From UMGS1696 sp963642885 (GTDB lineage Bacteria > Bacillota > Clostridia > Oscillospirales > CAG-272), in NCBI GenBank assembly GCA_963642885.1, contig CAVIJI010000001.1:62001-126000 (forward strand): 64,000 nucleotides of DNA, written 5' to 3'. Positions 49,882-59,595 of the stretch are shown here, piece after piece (position 1 is the stretch's first letter; every line of letters starts with the position of its first letter). Both the position numbers and the translations under genes were made by a program. The notes beneath the pieces are model-generated. The model searched no databases. It had not been told where the DNA came from and worked only from the letters and a program-made list of their open reading frames with translations.

Positions 49882-50510
49882 ATATGATAAATGTCGCACT
49901 GCCGAAAGGACGTCTCGGTGAAAAGGTATACACGATGTTCGAGAAGGCGGGGTATGAATGTCCGTCTATTAAGGAAAACGGCAGAAAGCTGATATTCGAG
50001 AATACTGAATGCGGAGTAAGATATTTCTGGGTTAAGCCGTCGGACGTCGCAATATATGTGGAACGAGGGGCGGCGGATATAGGCGTTGCGGGAAAAGATA
50101 TTCTTCTGGAGTATGATCCCGATGTGTACGAGCTTGCCGACCTTGATATAGGTAAATGCCGCATGGCAGTCGCCGCCGAACGCGGCTTCAGAGACGATGA
50201 GGAAAAGACACTGCGTGTGGCGACCAAGTTCACGAATATCGCGAAAAAATATTACGCGCAGAAGTGCAGAGAAATAGATATAATCCATCTTAACGGCTCA
50301 ATAGAGCTTGCTCCGATATTGGGGCTGTCCGATGTTATAGTGGATATCGTCGAGACGGGAACGACATTAAAGGAAAACAATCTCGAGCCGATAGAGACGA
50401 TAGTTCCGATAAGCGCGAGACTGATATCGAACAAGGCTTCATTCAAGTTTAAAACGGAACAGATTGAAAAAATTGCGTATTCGCTGAGAAAGCAGGTGGA
50501 AAAAAGATGA
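49878..50510 (+). CDS. hisG: HisG, ATP phosphoribosyltransferase (short form)
   Basis: A 210-residue catalytic subunit for the first step of histidine synthesis (ATP + PRPP to phosphoribosyl-ATP). VALPKGRLGEKVYTMFEKAG (residues 5-24), DVAIYVERGAADIGVAGKDI (about 55) and the PRPP site VDIVETGTTLKENNL (about 156) are present. It lacks the C-terminal regulatory domain, as expected with HisZ. ATGA overlaps on both sides. Confidence 0.96.
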   Translation: MNMINVALPKGRLGEKVYTMFEKAGYECPSIKENGRKLIFENTECGVRYFWVKPSDVAIYVERGAADIGVAGKDILLEYDPDVYELADLDIGKCRMAVAAERGFRDDEEKTLRVATKFTNIAKKYYAQKCREIDIIHLNGSIELAPILGLSDVIVDIVETGTTLKENNLEPIETIVPISARLISNKASFKFKTEQIEKIAYSLRKQVEKR

Positions 50511-51778
50511 TAAAAATAATGAAATACGGCCAGATTTCAAACGACGAGATTTTTTCGAGAGTCAAAGGGCTGAGTGATGTAAGCGGGGCTGTAAGTGAGA
50601 TAATCGCGGATGTTGCGGAGGAAGGCGACAGTGCGCTTATAAAATATTCCGAAAAATTCGATAAAGTCAAGCTGACCTCCCTCGAGGTTGACGAAAAGGA
50701 AATAGAAGAGGCGTTCGAAGAAACAGAGCCGGAGTTTATAAGAATATTAAAACGCGCAAAGGAAAACATTACCCTGTTTCATTCGAATCAGAAAAGAAAC
50801 AGCTTCATAATCAACGAAAACGGCGTGACAATGGGACAGAAAATAACGCCTATTGAAAAGGTCGGTATATATGTCCCGGGCGGTACGGCCGCTTATCCCT
50901 CGACAGTGCTAATGGATGCGATACCGGCTAAAATAGCGGGCTGCGGACAGATTGTAATGGTAACACCGCCCGACAAGCGCGGACGAGTAAATCCCGCCAT
51001 ACTGTGTGCCGCACGAATCGCGGGTGTGGACAGGATATTCAAGGTAGGAGGCGCACAAGCCGTAGCCGCACTCGCATACGGTACGGAAACCATACCGAAG
51101 GTAGATAAAATAGTGGGCCCCGGAAACGCATATGTCGCGGAAGCAAAAAAGCAGGTTTTCGGAATGGTTTCGATAGATATGATAGCGGGCCCTTCGGAAA
51201 TACTCATAGTTGCGGACAAGACAAACGATGCAGCAACGGTAGCCGCCGATATGCTTTCTCAGGCAGAGCATGACAAGCTTGCGAGTGCTGTCCTGGTTAC
51301 GGACAGCGAGAGCTTGGCACAGGCTGTGTCGGATGAGCTTGAGCGACAGATACCGCTTCTCGAAAGGTGCGAGATAGCACGGGCATCGATAGACAACAAC
51401 GGAAAGATAATCATTGCCGACGATATACTGCGTGCCATAGATATCGCGAATGAAATAGCGCCCGAACATCTGGAGCTTTGCCTTGACGCACCGTTTGATT
51501 ATCTCGATAAGATAAAAAACGCGGGCTCGGTATTTATGGGCAAAAGCTGTCCCGAGGCTTTGGGTGATTATCTCGCAGGTCCGAACCACACATTGCCCAC
51601 AAGCGGTACCGCAAGGTTTTCAAGTCCTCTCGGTGTCGATGATTTCGTAAAGAAGGTGCAGTATACATACTACACCCCCGCGGCTCTCGCCGATTGTTAT
51701 GAGGATGTGGCATATTTCGCACGTAAGGAAGGCTTGACCGCACATGCGAGAAGCGCGGAGGTAAGAAACGGGAAATGA
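50507..51778 (+). CDS. hisD: HisD, histidinol dehydrogenase
   Basis: A 423-residue zinc enzyme for the last two oxidations. Visible: GVYVPGG-type IYVPGGTAAYPSTVLM (about 125), KVGGAQAVAALAYGT (about 180), GPGNAYVAEAKK (about 206), SEILIVAD (about 233), LSQAEHDK with the active His (about 254), and GPNHTLPTSGTARFSSPLGV (about 358). Overlaps hisG and hisC by 4 nt. Confidence 0.97.
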   Translation: MIKIMKYGQISNDEIFSRVKGLSDVSGAVSEIIADVAEEGDSALIKYSEKFDKVKLTSLEVDEKEIEEAFEETEPEFIRILKRAKENITLFHSNQKRNSFIINENGVTMGQKITPIEKVGIYVPGGTAAYPSTVLMDAIPAKIAGCGQIVMVTPPDKRGRVNPAILCAARIAGVDRIFKVGGAQAVAALAYGTETIPKVDKIVGPGNAYVAEAKKQVFGMVSIDMIAGPSEILIVADKTNDAATVAADMLSQAEHDKLASAVLVTDSESLAQAVSDELERQIPLLERCEIARASIDNNGKIIIADDILRAIDIANEIAPEHLELCLDAPFDYLDKIKNAGSVFMGKSCPEALGDYLAGPNHTLPTSGTARFSSPLGVDDFVKKVQYTYYTPAALADCYEDVAYFARKEGLTAHARSAEVRNGK

Positions 51779-52830
51779 GCAGATACATAAACGACAAGTA
51801 CAAAAGCTTCGAGGCATACACTCCCGGTGAGCAGCCGCGTGACATGGTATACATTAAGCTCAACACAAATGAGTCGCCGTATCCGCCATCACAGGGGGTG
51901 AAGGACACTCTCGGCGCGGACGAGATCGAGAAGCTTATGCTGTACCCCGATCCCGAATGCGCGCTTCTTCGAGATAAAATAGCATCACTCTACGGCTTTG
52001 AGAGGAAAAACATATATCTGTCAAACGGCTCGGATGATATTTTAAATTTCGCTTTTATGGCATTCACGCCGCAGAACAGAGCTGTATTTCCCGATATAAC
52101 CTACGGCTTCTACAGCGTGTTCGCCGAGCTGTACGGCATTGAATACGAAACCAAGCCTCTTCGGGATGACTTTACGATTGACGGGAAGGATTATCTTAAT
52201 GCGGGCGGTATGGTTGTGATAGCAAACCCCAATGCACCTACGGGAATTATAATGGACTGCGGTGAAATCGAGAGAATCATCGAGTGCAACAGAGATAATG
52301 TGGTCGTAATTGACGAGGCGTATATCGATTTCGGCGGCAAAAGCTGTGTCGAGCTTGTGAGAAAATACGATAACCTGCTCGTCGTTCGGACATTTTCGAA
52401 ATCCCGCAGTATGGCGGGGGCAAGGCTCGGATATGCCATAGCCGACGAGGGACTTATAGCGGATTTGAACAAGATTAAATACTCGACTAATCCGTACAAC
52501 ATAAACCGTCTTACATTGGCGGCGGGATGTGCCGCGGTAGACGACAACGATTACTACATGAGCAACTGCGGACTTATCGAGGAGACACGGAAAAATACAA
52601 CGAATGCTTTGAGAAAAATCGGCTTCGAAGTTCTCGATTCGAGTGCTAATTTCATTTTTATTTCAAGTGATAAAATCGACGGAAAGAGCTTGTACACCGA
52701 GCTTAAACGACGCGGAGTTCTGGTAAGACATTTCGATTCGCCGAGAATAAGCAACTATAACCGTGTTACGATAGGAACGCCCGAGCAAATGCGGAGCTTT
52801 ATCGAAAAGGTGGAGGAGATAATCTCATGA
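51775..52830 (+). CDS. hisC: HisC, histidinol-phosphate aminotransferase
   Basis: A 351-residue fold-type I PLP enzyme. KLNTNESPYPPSQGV (about 26), LSNGSDDILNFAF (about 81), NPNAPTGI (about 147), VVIDEAYIDFGG (about 176) and RTFSKSRSMAGARLGYA with the PLP Lys (about 207) are visible. ATGA overlaps on both sides. Confidence 0.97.
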   Translation: MSRYINDKYKSFEAYTPGEQPRDMVYIKLNTNESPYPPSQGVKDTLGADEIEKLMLYPDPECALLRDKIASLYGFERKNIYLSNGSDDILNFAFMAFTPQNRAVFPDITYGFYSVFAELYGIEYETKPLRDDFTIDGKDYLNAGGMVVIANPNAPTGIIMDCGEIERIIECNRDNVVVIDEAYIDFGGKSCVELVRKYDNLLVVRTFSKSRSMAGARLGYAIADEGLIADLNKIKYSTNPYNINRLTLAAGCAAVDDNDYYMSNCGLIEETRKNTTNALRKIGFEVLDSSANFIFISSDKIDGKSLYTELKRRGVLVRHFDSPRISNYNRVTIGTPEQMRSFIEKVEEIIS

Positions 52831-53414
52831 GATGCGGGTATATTGACAGAAAAACCGCCGAGACTGATATTTCCGTAAAAATAAATCTCGACGGACAGGG
52901 AAAATCGGAAATCAACACGGGCTGCGGATTTTTAAATCACATGCTTACATTGTTTGCACGTCACGGAGGCTTTGATCTCGATGTAAAGTGCGTCGGTGAC
53001 ACCGATGTGGATTACCACCACACAACGGAGGACATAGGCATATGTCTCGGCATGGCATTCAGACAGGCTATAGGTGATATGCGCGGAATAAAGAGATACG
53101 GCAATATGCTGCTGCCTATGGATGAGGCGCTTGTGCTGTCGGCGCTCGATATATCGGGCAGGAGCTGTCTCGTGTATGACGCGGCGCTTCCCGTACAGAA
53201 GTGCGGAGATTTCGACACGGAGCTCGTCAAGGAATTCTGGCTCGGCTTTGTGAGGAAAGCGGAGATAACACTGCACATACGTCTTATCACGGGTGAAAAC
53301 GCACATCATATAATCGAAGGCGAATTCAAAAGTGTCGCGCGTTCGCTCAGACAGGCCGTAAGCATCGACGAGCGATTCGAAAACGAAATACCTTCGACAA
53401 AAGGAGTGCTGTAA
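52827..53414 (+). CDS. hisB: HisB, imidazoleglycerol-phosphate dehydratase
   Basis: A 195-residue manganese enzyme consisting of the dehydratase domain only. Metal motifs DYHHTTEDIGI (about 54) and HHIIEGEFKSVARSL (about 160) are intact. No histidinol-phosphatase domain is fused, and no such gene is in the operon. hisH begins at the nucleotide after its stop. Confidence 0.97.
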   Translation: MRCGYIDRKTAETDISVKINLDGQGKSEINTGCGFLNHMLTLFARHGGFDLDVKCVGDTDVDYHHTTEDIGICLGMAFRQAIGDMRGIKRYGNMLLPMDEALVLSALDISGRSCLVYDAALPVQKCGDFDTELVKEFWLGFVRKAEITLHIRLITGENAHHIIEGEFKSVARSLRQAVSIDERFENEIPSTKGVL

Positions 53415-54032
53415 ATGATAGCGGTGATAGATTACGGTGTCGGCAATCTTTTTTCACTATGCTCCTCACTTAAATATATCGGAGAGGAAGCCGTTGTGAG
53501 CGGAGACGCCGATATTATAAGAAAAGCGGACAGATTAATCCTCCCGGGAGTGGGAGCGTTTGCCGATGCGGCGCAAAAGCTGCGGGCAGGCGGTATTGAC
53601 GAGGTCATTAAGACGGAAGCTGCGGCGGGAAAACCGATTATGGGTATCTGCCTCGGAATGCAGCTGCTGTTTGAAATGAGCTATGAATACGGCGAGCACA
53701 AAGGTCTCGGACTTATAAAAGGCAGTGTCAAACCGATATCGGATATTATACCGAGCGGGTTGAAGATTCCGCATATAGGCTGGAACGCACTCATAAAAAA
53801 GAAGGAGCATCCCCTGCTCGGCGAAGTCCGAAACGGTGAATGCGTATATTTCGTGCATTCGTTTTATGCCGCCGACTGTGATGAAAGCGTAATCGCGACG
53901 GCTGAGTACGGTGCGGAGCTTACCGCGGCTGTGGCATACGGCAACGTGGTCGGATGTCAGTTTCATCCCGAAAAAAGCGGTGATGTCGGCATGAGAATAC
54001 TGAAAGCTTTTGCGAGGGGGGATATTTCGTGA
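53415..54032 (+). CDS. hisH: HisH, glutamine amidotransferase subunit of IGP synthase
   Basis: A 205-residue class I amidotransferase. Catalytic Cys in GICLGMQLLFE (about 79) and the His/Glu pair in QFHPEKSGD (about 183) are present; LPGVGAF (about 45) is the oxyanion strand. Feeds ammonia to HisF. Overlaps hisA by 4 nt. Confidence 0.97.
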   Translation: MIAVIDYGVGNLFSLCSSLKYIGEEAVVSGDADIIRKADRLILPGVGAFADAAQKLRAGGIDEVIKTEAAAGKPIMGICLGMQLLFEMSYEYGEHKGLGLIKGSVKPISDIIPSGLKIPHIGWNALIKKKEHPLLGEVRNGECVYFVHSFYAADCDESVIATAEYGAELTAAVAYGNVVGCQFHPEKSGDVGMRILKAFARGDIS

Positions 54033-54742
54033 AGATTTTTCCCGCGATAGATATTTATTCGGGTAAAGCGGTGCGCTTGTATAAGGGAGACTACGCCAAG
54101 ATGACCGTGTATAACGATAATCCGCTTGAGGTAGTTCGGGCTTTCAAAACCGCGGGTGCCGAATATATCCATTTAGTCGATCTCGAAGGAGCCAAGACGG
54201 GAGAAACGCCGAATCTCGAAACCGTGCGTCGGATTGTAGCCGAAGGAGGCCTGTTTACCGAAATAGGCGGAGGCATACGAAATATGGAAACGGCGGAAAA
54301 ATACTTTGACGTAGGCGTTGACCGCGTGATACTCGGAACAGCCGCCGTAACCGATAGAAATTTTTTGGTAAACGCAATTAAAAAATACGGTGAAAAAGCG
54401 GCCGTCGGTGTGGATATAAAGGATGGATATGTCGCGATTAAAGGATGGCTTGAATCATCGGCTTTGAAGTATGATGTGTTTCTGAGCGAGATGAAGGAAC
54501 TCGGTGTGAAAAACGTAATCGTTACGGATATTTCCAGGGACGGAGCGATGAAGGGCACAAACAGAGAGCTGTACGCCGAGCTTGCGAAAAAGCTCGATAT
54601 GGATATAACGGCATCGGGCGGTGTTTCCGCGATTGATGACGTTGCAGCACTTAAAGAGCTCGGACTGTATGCCGCGATAATCGGTAAAGCATATTATACG
54701 GGTGCGATAGATCTGAGACAGGCTATAGAGGTGGCGAAATGA
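54029..54742 (+). CDS. hisA: HisA, phosphoribosylformimino-AICAR phosphate isomerase
   Basis: A 237-residue barrel isomerase. Catalytic Asp in PAIDIYSGKAVRL (about 8) and the second phosphate-site block ASGGVSAIDDVAAL (about 194) with TDISRDGAMKGTN (about 168) are visible. Overlaps both neighbours by 4 nt. Confidence 0.97.
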   Translation: MKIFPAIDIYSGKAVRLYKGDYAKMTVYNDNPLEVVRAFKTAGAEYIHLVDLEGAKTGETPNLETVRRIVAEGGLFTEIGGGIRNMETAEKYFDVGVDRVILGTAAVTDRNFLVNAIKKYGEKAAVGVDIKDGYVAIKGWLESSALKYDVFLSEMKELGVKNVIVTDISRDGAMKGTNRELYAELAKKLDMDITASGGVSAIDDVAALKELGLYAAIIGKAYYTGAIDLRQAIEVAK

Positions 54743-55497
54743 TAACAAAGAGAATTATTCCGTGCCTTGACGTGAAAAACGGCAGAGTAGTAAAGGGAGT
54801 CAATTTCGAGGGCTTAAACGATGTTTCCGACCCCGTAAAGCTGGCGAAGTATTACAGTGACAGCGGTGCTGACGAACTGGTATTTTACGATATTACGGCA
54901 TCCGCGGAGGGCAGGAGGCTGTTTACCGACGTTCTCACACATGTGGCGGAGAGTATATTTATCCCTTTGACAGTCGGAGGAGGTATTAATACCGTCGATG
55001 ACTTTGACAGGGTGCTGAAATGCGGCGCCGACAAGGTGAGCGTTAATTCGGGTGCGATAGCGGATCCGTCTCTTATAACCCGAGCCGCGAAAATATACGG
55101 AAATCAATGTGTTGTCATTTCCGCCGATGTAAAGCGGGTTGACGGTGAGTACAGAGTCTTTGCCAAGGGCGGACGCGTGAATACAGGCATGGAAGCCATT
55201 TCATGGATAAAACGGTGTGTGGATAACGGTGCGGGCGAGGTCGTGCTTAATTCGATAGACACGGACGGAGTGAAAAAAGGATTCGATATCGAAATGCTTT
55301 CGGCTGTCTGCGATGCGGTGAACGTTCCGGTGATAGCATCGGGCGGAGCGGGCTCGACAGACGATTTCGTAAAGCTCTTTAAGGAGCTGCCGAAGGTTGA
55401 CGCGGGGCTTGCGGCATCGATATTCCATTTCGGAGAAGTAAAAATTAAAGAGCTCAAGAATGAGCTGAAAAACAGCGGAATAAATGTGAGGTTATGA
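54739..55497 (+). CDS. hisF: HisF, cyclase subunit of IGP synthase
   Basis: A 252-residue barrel. IIPCLDVKNGRVVKGVNFEG (residues 6-25) with the catalytic Asp11, PLTVGGGINTVDDF (about 76), DTDGVKKGFD (about 175) and ASGGAGSTDDFV (about 199) are present. Works with HisH to give imidazoleglycerol phosphate and AICAR. Confidence 0.97.
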   Translation: MITKRIIPCLDVKNGRVVKGVNFEGLNDVSDPVKLAKYYSDSGADELVFYDITASAEGRRLFTDVLTHVAESIFIPLTVGGGINTVDDFDRVLKCGADKVSVNSGAIADPSLITRAAKIYGNQCVVISADVKRVDGEYRVFAKGGRVNTGMEAISWIKRCVDNGAGEVVLNSIDTDGVKKGFDIEMLSAVCDAVNVPVIASGGAGSTDDFVKLFKELPKVDAGLAASIFHFGEVKIKELKNELKNSGINVRL

Positions 55498-56147
55498 TAA
55501 TGGTTGATATTAACGAATTGAAATTTGACGATAAAGGCCTTATTCCCGCGATAGTGGCGGACGCAAAGACAAAGCAGGTGCTGACTCTCGCATATATGAA
55601 CAGAGAGAGCCTCGGAATATCTATGGAGAGAGGGCTGACTTGCTTTTACAGCCGTTCCAGACAGGAGCTTTGGCTCAAGGGCGAGACCAGCGGAAACTAT
55701 CAGCATATAGTTTCGATAACGGCCGACTGCGACAAGGATGCTCTGCTTGTAATGGTGGAAAAGGACGGACCCGCATGTCACACGGGTGAGGAAAGCTGCT
55801 TCCATGAACCGATGTGGGAGTCTGATGAATTGCATGAGTTTTCCGTCGAATCGCTTATGAAGCTGATAGAGGGCAGAAAAACCGAGAAAAAGGAAGGCTC
55901 GTATACAACATATCTGTTTGAAAAGGGTATAGACAAAATTCTCAAGAAGGTCGGAGAAGAGTCGACCGAGGTAATTATCGCCGCTAAGGCAGACGATAAA
56001 AAAGAGACGATATACGAAATAGCGGATCTTATGTACCATGTAATGGTTCTGATGATTCAGATGGGTATATCGACAGAGGATATATTCGACGAGCTTGCAA
56101 GCAGACACGTGATTGACAAGAAAGTCAAGCAGGAAAAAATGACCTGA
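55494..56147 (+). CDS. hisIE: HisIE, phosphoribosyl-AMP cyclohydrolase/phosphoribosyl-ATP diphosphatase
   Basis: A 217-residue fused enzyme. HisI part (1-110): FYSRSRQELWLKGETSGN (about 46-63), DCDKDALLVMV and the zinc cysteine in PACHTGEESCF (about 94). HisE part (120-217): EKGIDKILKKVGEESTEVII (about 141) and EIADLMYHVMVLM. Last gene of the operon; the ATG at 55494 overlaps hisF (a second in-frame ATG lies at 55500). Confidence 0.96.
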   Translation: MIMVDINELKFDDKGLIPAIVADAKTKQVLTLAYMNRESLGISMERGLTCFYSRSRQELWLKGETSGNYQHIVSITADCDKDALLVMVEKDGPACHTGEESCFHEPMWESDELHEFSVESLMKLIEGRKTEKKEGSYTTYLFEKGIDKILKKVGEESTEVIIAAKADDKKETIYEIADLMYHVMVLMIQMGISTEDIFDELASRHVIDKKVKQEKMT

Positions 56148-56228
56148 GAAAAACAAAGGCAATACCGCATAATTTCAAACGCGTATATGCAAGCGGATGC
56201 GTGCTTGAATTGTGCGGTGTTGCAGCAA

Positions 56229-56270
56229 AAAAAGCGGAGAGATTCACATCGGGAATCTCTCCGCTTTTGA
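56229..56270. terminator. Terminator of the his operon
   Basis: AAAAGCGGAGAGATTC (56230-56245) and GAATCTCTCCGCTTTT (56253-56268) form a perfect 16-bp stem; flanking A and T runs make it bidirectional. Confidence 0.95.
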
Positions 56271-56298
56271 TTTAAACTAAGACCGTGGTTAACTGTTA

Positions 56299-57033
56299 TC
56301 AGCCGACAACTTTAACGGATGTGATGTGCGGGTTTACACCGTTATACCAGTAGAGGAAGCCTTCCATATCGATGATTTCACCTACATGGAGATTCTTTAC
56401 CGCGGAGTAAACTTCTGTGGAGCTGTCGCAAAGGTATGATTCGACTGTGAAGGAGTATGTCTGACCGTTAAGAGATACATTGAAGTAAAGGTCGTCGCCG
56501 TCCTGACCGGAACCGTCCCAGTTGTAAAGGAATGCGGCATCGCTTCCTTCGGCGGCTGCTTCGACTGTCATACCCTTGAAGGATACGAATTCGTTCTGAT
56601 GCTTGATGAGATCATCGGTACCGAGAAGTGATGTTGCGTCGAAAGCTTCGGCTACATAATTGCCGTCTTCGATAACGAATGTAGCGTCCGTGATTTCAAC
56701 TTCGCCTTCCCAAGCGGACTTGTAACCGGTTACTTTAATCTTTGTGCCTTTTTCGAGCTTAGCATAATCTTCTTCGGAGCATGCCATGTTGTAAAGGAAG
56801 TACGCACCGTCTTTGTCCTGTGTGTATACGGTAGCCTTGTCTTCCCACCATGACTGCTTAGCCTGAACGTACGCTTCGATTGTAACCTCTGTGTCTTTGT
56901 CCGCTGCGATGTATTCGGCGTATGTCATAACGCCTTCGCCCTTGACATCGGCATCACCTGATGTCGTGCCGGAGCAGCCCGCGAAGAGAAACACGGTTGT
57001 GAGAACGAGAATTAAAGAAATAATCTTTTTCAT
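56299..57033 (-). CDS. Lipoprotein with OB-fold-like domains
   Basis: A 244-residue lipoprotein: signal peptide and lipobox FAGC (Cys20). Two similar segments follow, residues 36-125 (TVTIEAYVQAKQSWWEDK-type opening, then YFLYNMAC and KIKVTGYKSAWEGEVEI) and residues 135-244 (EFVSFKGMTVEA, AFLYNWDGSG, GEIIDMEGFLYWYNG), each like an OB-type beta barrel. Function unknown; such proteins may bind small ligands at the cell surface. AAAGGAGACA precedes the ATG; it has its own promoter and shares the his terminator. Confidence 0.8.
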   Translation of the reverse strand: MKKIISLILVLTTVFLFAGCSGTTSGDADVKGEGVMTYAEYIAADKDTEVTIEAYVQAKQSWWEDKATVYTQDKDGAYFLYNMACSEEDYAKLEKGTKIKVTGYKSAWEGEVEITDATFVIEDGNYVAEAFDATSLLGTDDLIKHQNEFVSFKGMTVEAAAEGSDAAFLYNWDGSGQDGDDLYFNVSLNGQTYSFTVESYLCDSSTEVYSAVKNLHVGEIIDMEGFLYWYNGVNPHITSVKVVG

Positions 57034-57080
57034 TTTTTTGTCTCCTTTATAAATAAAGTGTTTCGAAAACCTACACCTGT

Positions 57081-57108
57081 ATTATACAACAAATTCGGTA
57101 TAAGTCAA
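57081..57108 (-). promoter_or_regulatory. Promoter of the lipoprotein gene
   Basis: Minus strand TTGACT (57103-57108), 16 nt, TATAAT (57081-57086). Confidence 0.85.
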
Positions 57109-57133
57109 GAGTTAAGCCGCTTTTTTCAAATGA

Positions 57134-58713
57134 CTATTTGCCGCGGCGTTTCAGTCCGTGTGCGGCGTATGCTATGATAAAGACCCATGCCGCACCGAGC
57201 GAGACAAGAAGTACCTTTGCTTCCGTCGGCAGCGGGCCGAGTTCGGTTTTGCCGCCTGCGGACGACTGCCTGCTGTCAAGCCTGTACAAAGAAATAACAT
57301 TGGATTTCAGCTTATCGAAATACGCGTCGTCTATGGTTTCACGCCGACGTACCGATTTAACAACACTCTCGATGAGATCGCCCGCCGCGGTTCTCAGCGA
57401 AGTTGAACCGTTCCAAACAGGCGTAACGAAGGTGTTGTCGATATTGTCGAGCAAAAGCTTTGCCGCCTCGATTTTCACGTAATAGTGTTCGCCTGTGTCC
57501 TCTCCCGCGCGTGAGAGATAGTCGATATATTCGTCTGACGACTGTGCCTTGGAGGTTACGGGCACGTATCCTTCCGTTTCGGAGTAAGAAATCTGAACAT
57601 CGTTTGTCAAAAGGAACTGAGTGAACAGCCATGACGCGAGAACCTCATCGCTGTCCTGCTTGTTGAATATACATACGGACGGCCCCTGAGATATCATTTT
57701 CGGATTCGAGGTGTCGTACTGCGGAACGGACATTACAACCGTTTCGAAGCTTACGATGCTTTCCTCGCTTATATCCGAAAGAGGAGCATCCGTTCCCATC
57801 CATGTTGCTCCCGCGGTCGAGTCGATTGCGAATATACACTGACCGGCATTGAGAAAGTTCGCGNNNNNNNNNNGGAAAACGCACCTGTCTCTGTGTGTAC
57901 TTTTACATCGGCGAGAATTTCCGACGTCGTGTCGTTAAACAGCAGTATGTCACCGTCGGAGTTTGTATATCCGGCGTTTTTTTGATACAGTGACTGTATC
58001 ATCATGTTGTCGGTTGATTTGTAGATAAACGGGAGCATGACATTCTGTCCGTTCACATAATATACTCCGTTTTCGTCCTTTTCGGCAGCGGCATCGGATA
58101 CTTCCCATATGAAATCCCACGTGAGTGTATCGGGCAGGGTATAGCCGAGCTTTTCGACATACGTTTTATTTACATAGCACGCCTCGGTTGAACGCATGAA
58201 AGGCAGGGCGTACTGTAAGCCGTTTATCCTTCCCTCGTTCAGAAACTGCGGAATTATCTCGTCTTTTTCGACGGAATCGAATTTGACCTCGCTTCCGCCG
58301 AGTCCGTATTTTTCGTTATCCATCAAATCATCGAGCGGAACCACGACATTTGTGCCCGTGAGGTATGTGGCTATGTGGTCGGGGTAGGTTATGCATACAT
58401 TCGGAGTCGTTCCCGTGGAGATATTCGTTATTACATCATTGTATATCTTGTTGTAGTCCGTGTAAAGACGCAGATTTACCGTAATATTCGGGTATATCTC
58501 CTCGAAATCCGAGATAGCTTTTTTATAGATTTCGGTTTGAGTTTTATTCGTATCGTTTTTTGCCCAGAAGGTTATTTCATAGTTTTTGCTTTCGTCAAAG
58601 ACGGACGGCATAACAAATTCGTCCAGTCCGCGGCTTCCGTGACACGATACGAGTAATGACGAGAGCGGCAGAAGCAGCAAAAGCAGTGCGAGTAAAGATA
58701 CAAGCTTTTTCAT
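57134..58713 (-). CDS. Sugar ABC transporter solute-binding protein with a C-terminal membrane helix, interrupted by an assembly gap
   Basis: A family 1 carbohydrate-binding lipoprotein (about 525 residues plus the gap). Lipobox LVSC (Cys24), EITFWAKNDTN (about residue 45), and TDYNKIYNDVITNISTGTTP lie before the gap; after it the frame resumes as FLNAGQCIFAIDSTAGATW, GPSVCIF and a helical C-lobe. It ends in a transmembrane helix KVLLVSLGAAWVFIIAYAAH and RRGK tail. Ten N at 57864-57873 put the halves in different frames. Overlaps the permease upstream by ATGA; last gene of the importer operon. Confidence 0.88.
57864..57873. other. Assembly gap (10 N)
   Basis: Ten N inside the solute-binding protein gene; the frames on each side disagree, so the true length is not ten. 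Confidence 0.98.
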
Positions 58714-59585
58714 CCTTTTGTGCCTCCTCTTGCGACTCCCGCCATGATTTTTTTGCGGAAGATGAGAAACAGAACAATCAGCGGAACCGATATTACAACA
58801 ACAGACGCCATCATCGCGGGAATGTTTTCACGTCCGAAGCCGTTTTCGCGTATTTCCTGTATACCGTTTGATACAAGATAATAATTCTTGTCGTCCGTAA
58901 CAAGGCGCGGCCATACATACGAGTTCCAGCATTCTATTATCTTAAGTATGGTGATTGTAACAACGGTGGGCTTACATATCGGAAGCATGACACGTGTGAG
59001 ATAACGCATATCGCTTGTTCCGTCTACCTTTGCGGCATAATACAGCTCATTCGGAATCTGAGCGAAATTTTCCTTCAGAAGGTAGATATAGAATACCGAC
59101 ATGACGGACGGAAGAATCAGACCCGTGAAGGTATTACGCAAATCGAGATTTGTTATCGTAGTGTAATTCGTTATTACCACAAGCTCGTTCGGAATCATCA
59201 TCAGAGAAAGGAACAGCGTAAATACGAGATTCTTTCCGCGAAACTCAAGACGTGCGAACGCAAATGCCGCGGGAATCACTATGAGCAGCATTAGTGCGGT
59301 GGTTATGAGCGTGAAAATAATGGTGTTGAGAAAATATCTTGCCAGAGGAACGGCGGAAAACGCCTGTATGTAGTTTTCGAGTGTCGGTGAAAGCGTGAAA
59401 AATTTAGGGATGTGCTCTGCATTGTAAGAGCCGTAGCCCTTGAGAGATGTGAGAACCATCCAGTAAAACGGGAAGAGAACCATTACTGCCCAAAAAGCGA
59501 GTATTATATATATAAAAACATTCAGCGCGTTTTTTTTCGAAGCCGCTTTTTTTTCTATAACTCTGTAGTCGGAATGCTTGTCCAT
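58710..59585 (-). CDS. Sugar ABC transporter permease, MalG/UgpE type
   Basis: A 291-residue membrane subunit with six helices. The EAA loop reads YYAAKVDGTSDMRYLTRVMLP (in parts: ELYYAAKVDGTSDMRYL near residue 185, then VMLPICKP). N-terminal FPFYWMVLTSLKG matches the MalG group. It contacts the UgpC-like ATPase. Start 10 nt after the other permease gene ends; overlaps the binding-protein gene by 4 nt. Confidence 0.94.
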   Translation of the reverse strand: MDKHSDYRVIEKKAASKKNALNVFIYIILAFWAVMVLFPFYWMVLTSLKGYGSYNAEHIPKFFTLSPTLENYIQAFSAVPLARYFLNTIIFTLITTALMLLIVIPAAFAFARLEFRGKNLVFTLFLSLMMIPNELVVITNYTTITNLDLRNTFTGLILPSVMSVFYIYLLKENFAQIPNELYYAAKVDGTSDMRYLTRVMLPICKPTVVTITILKIIECWNSYVWPRLVTDDKNYYLVSNGIQEIRENGFGRENIPAMMASVVVISVPLIVLFLIFRKKIMAGVARGGTKG

Positions 59586-59595
59586 ATCATTCTCC

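Noticed and set aside
55104..56162. Minus-strand frame of 352 residues opposite hisF and hisIE
   Set aside because: Antisense to conserved his genes; Ser/Leu/Phe-rich shadow translation.
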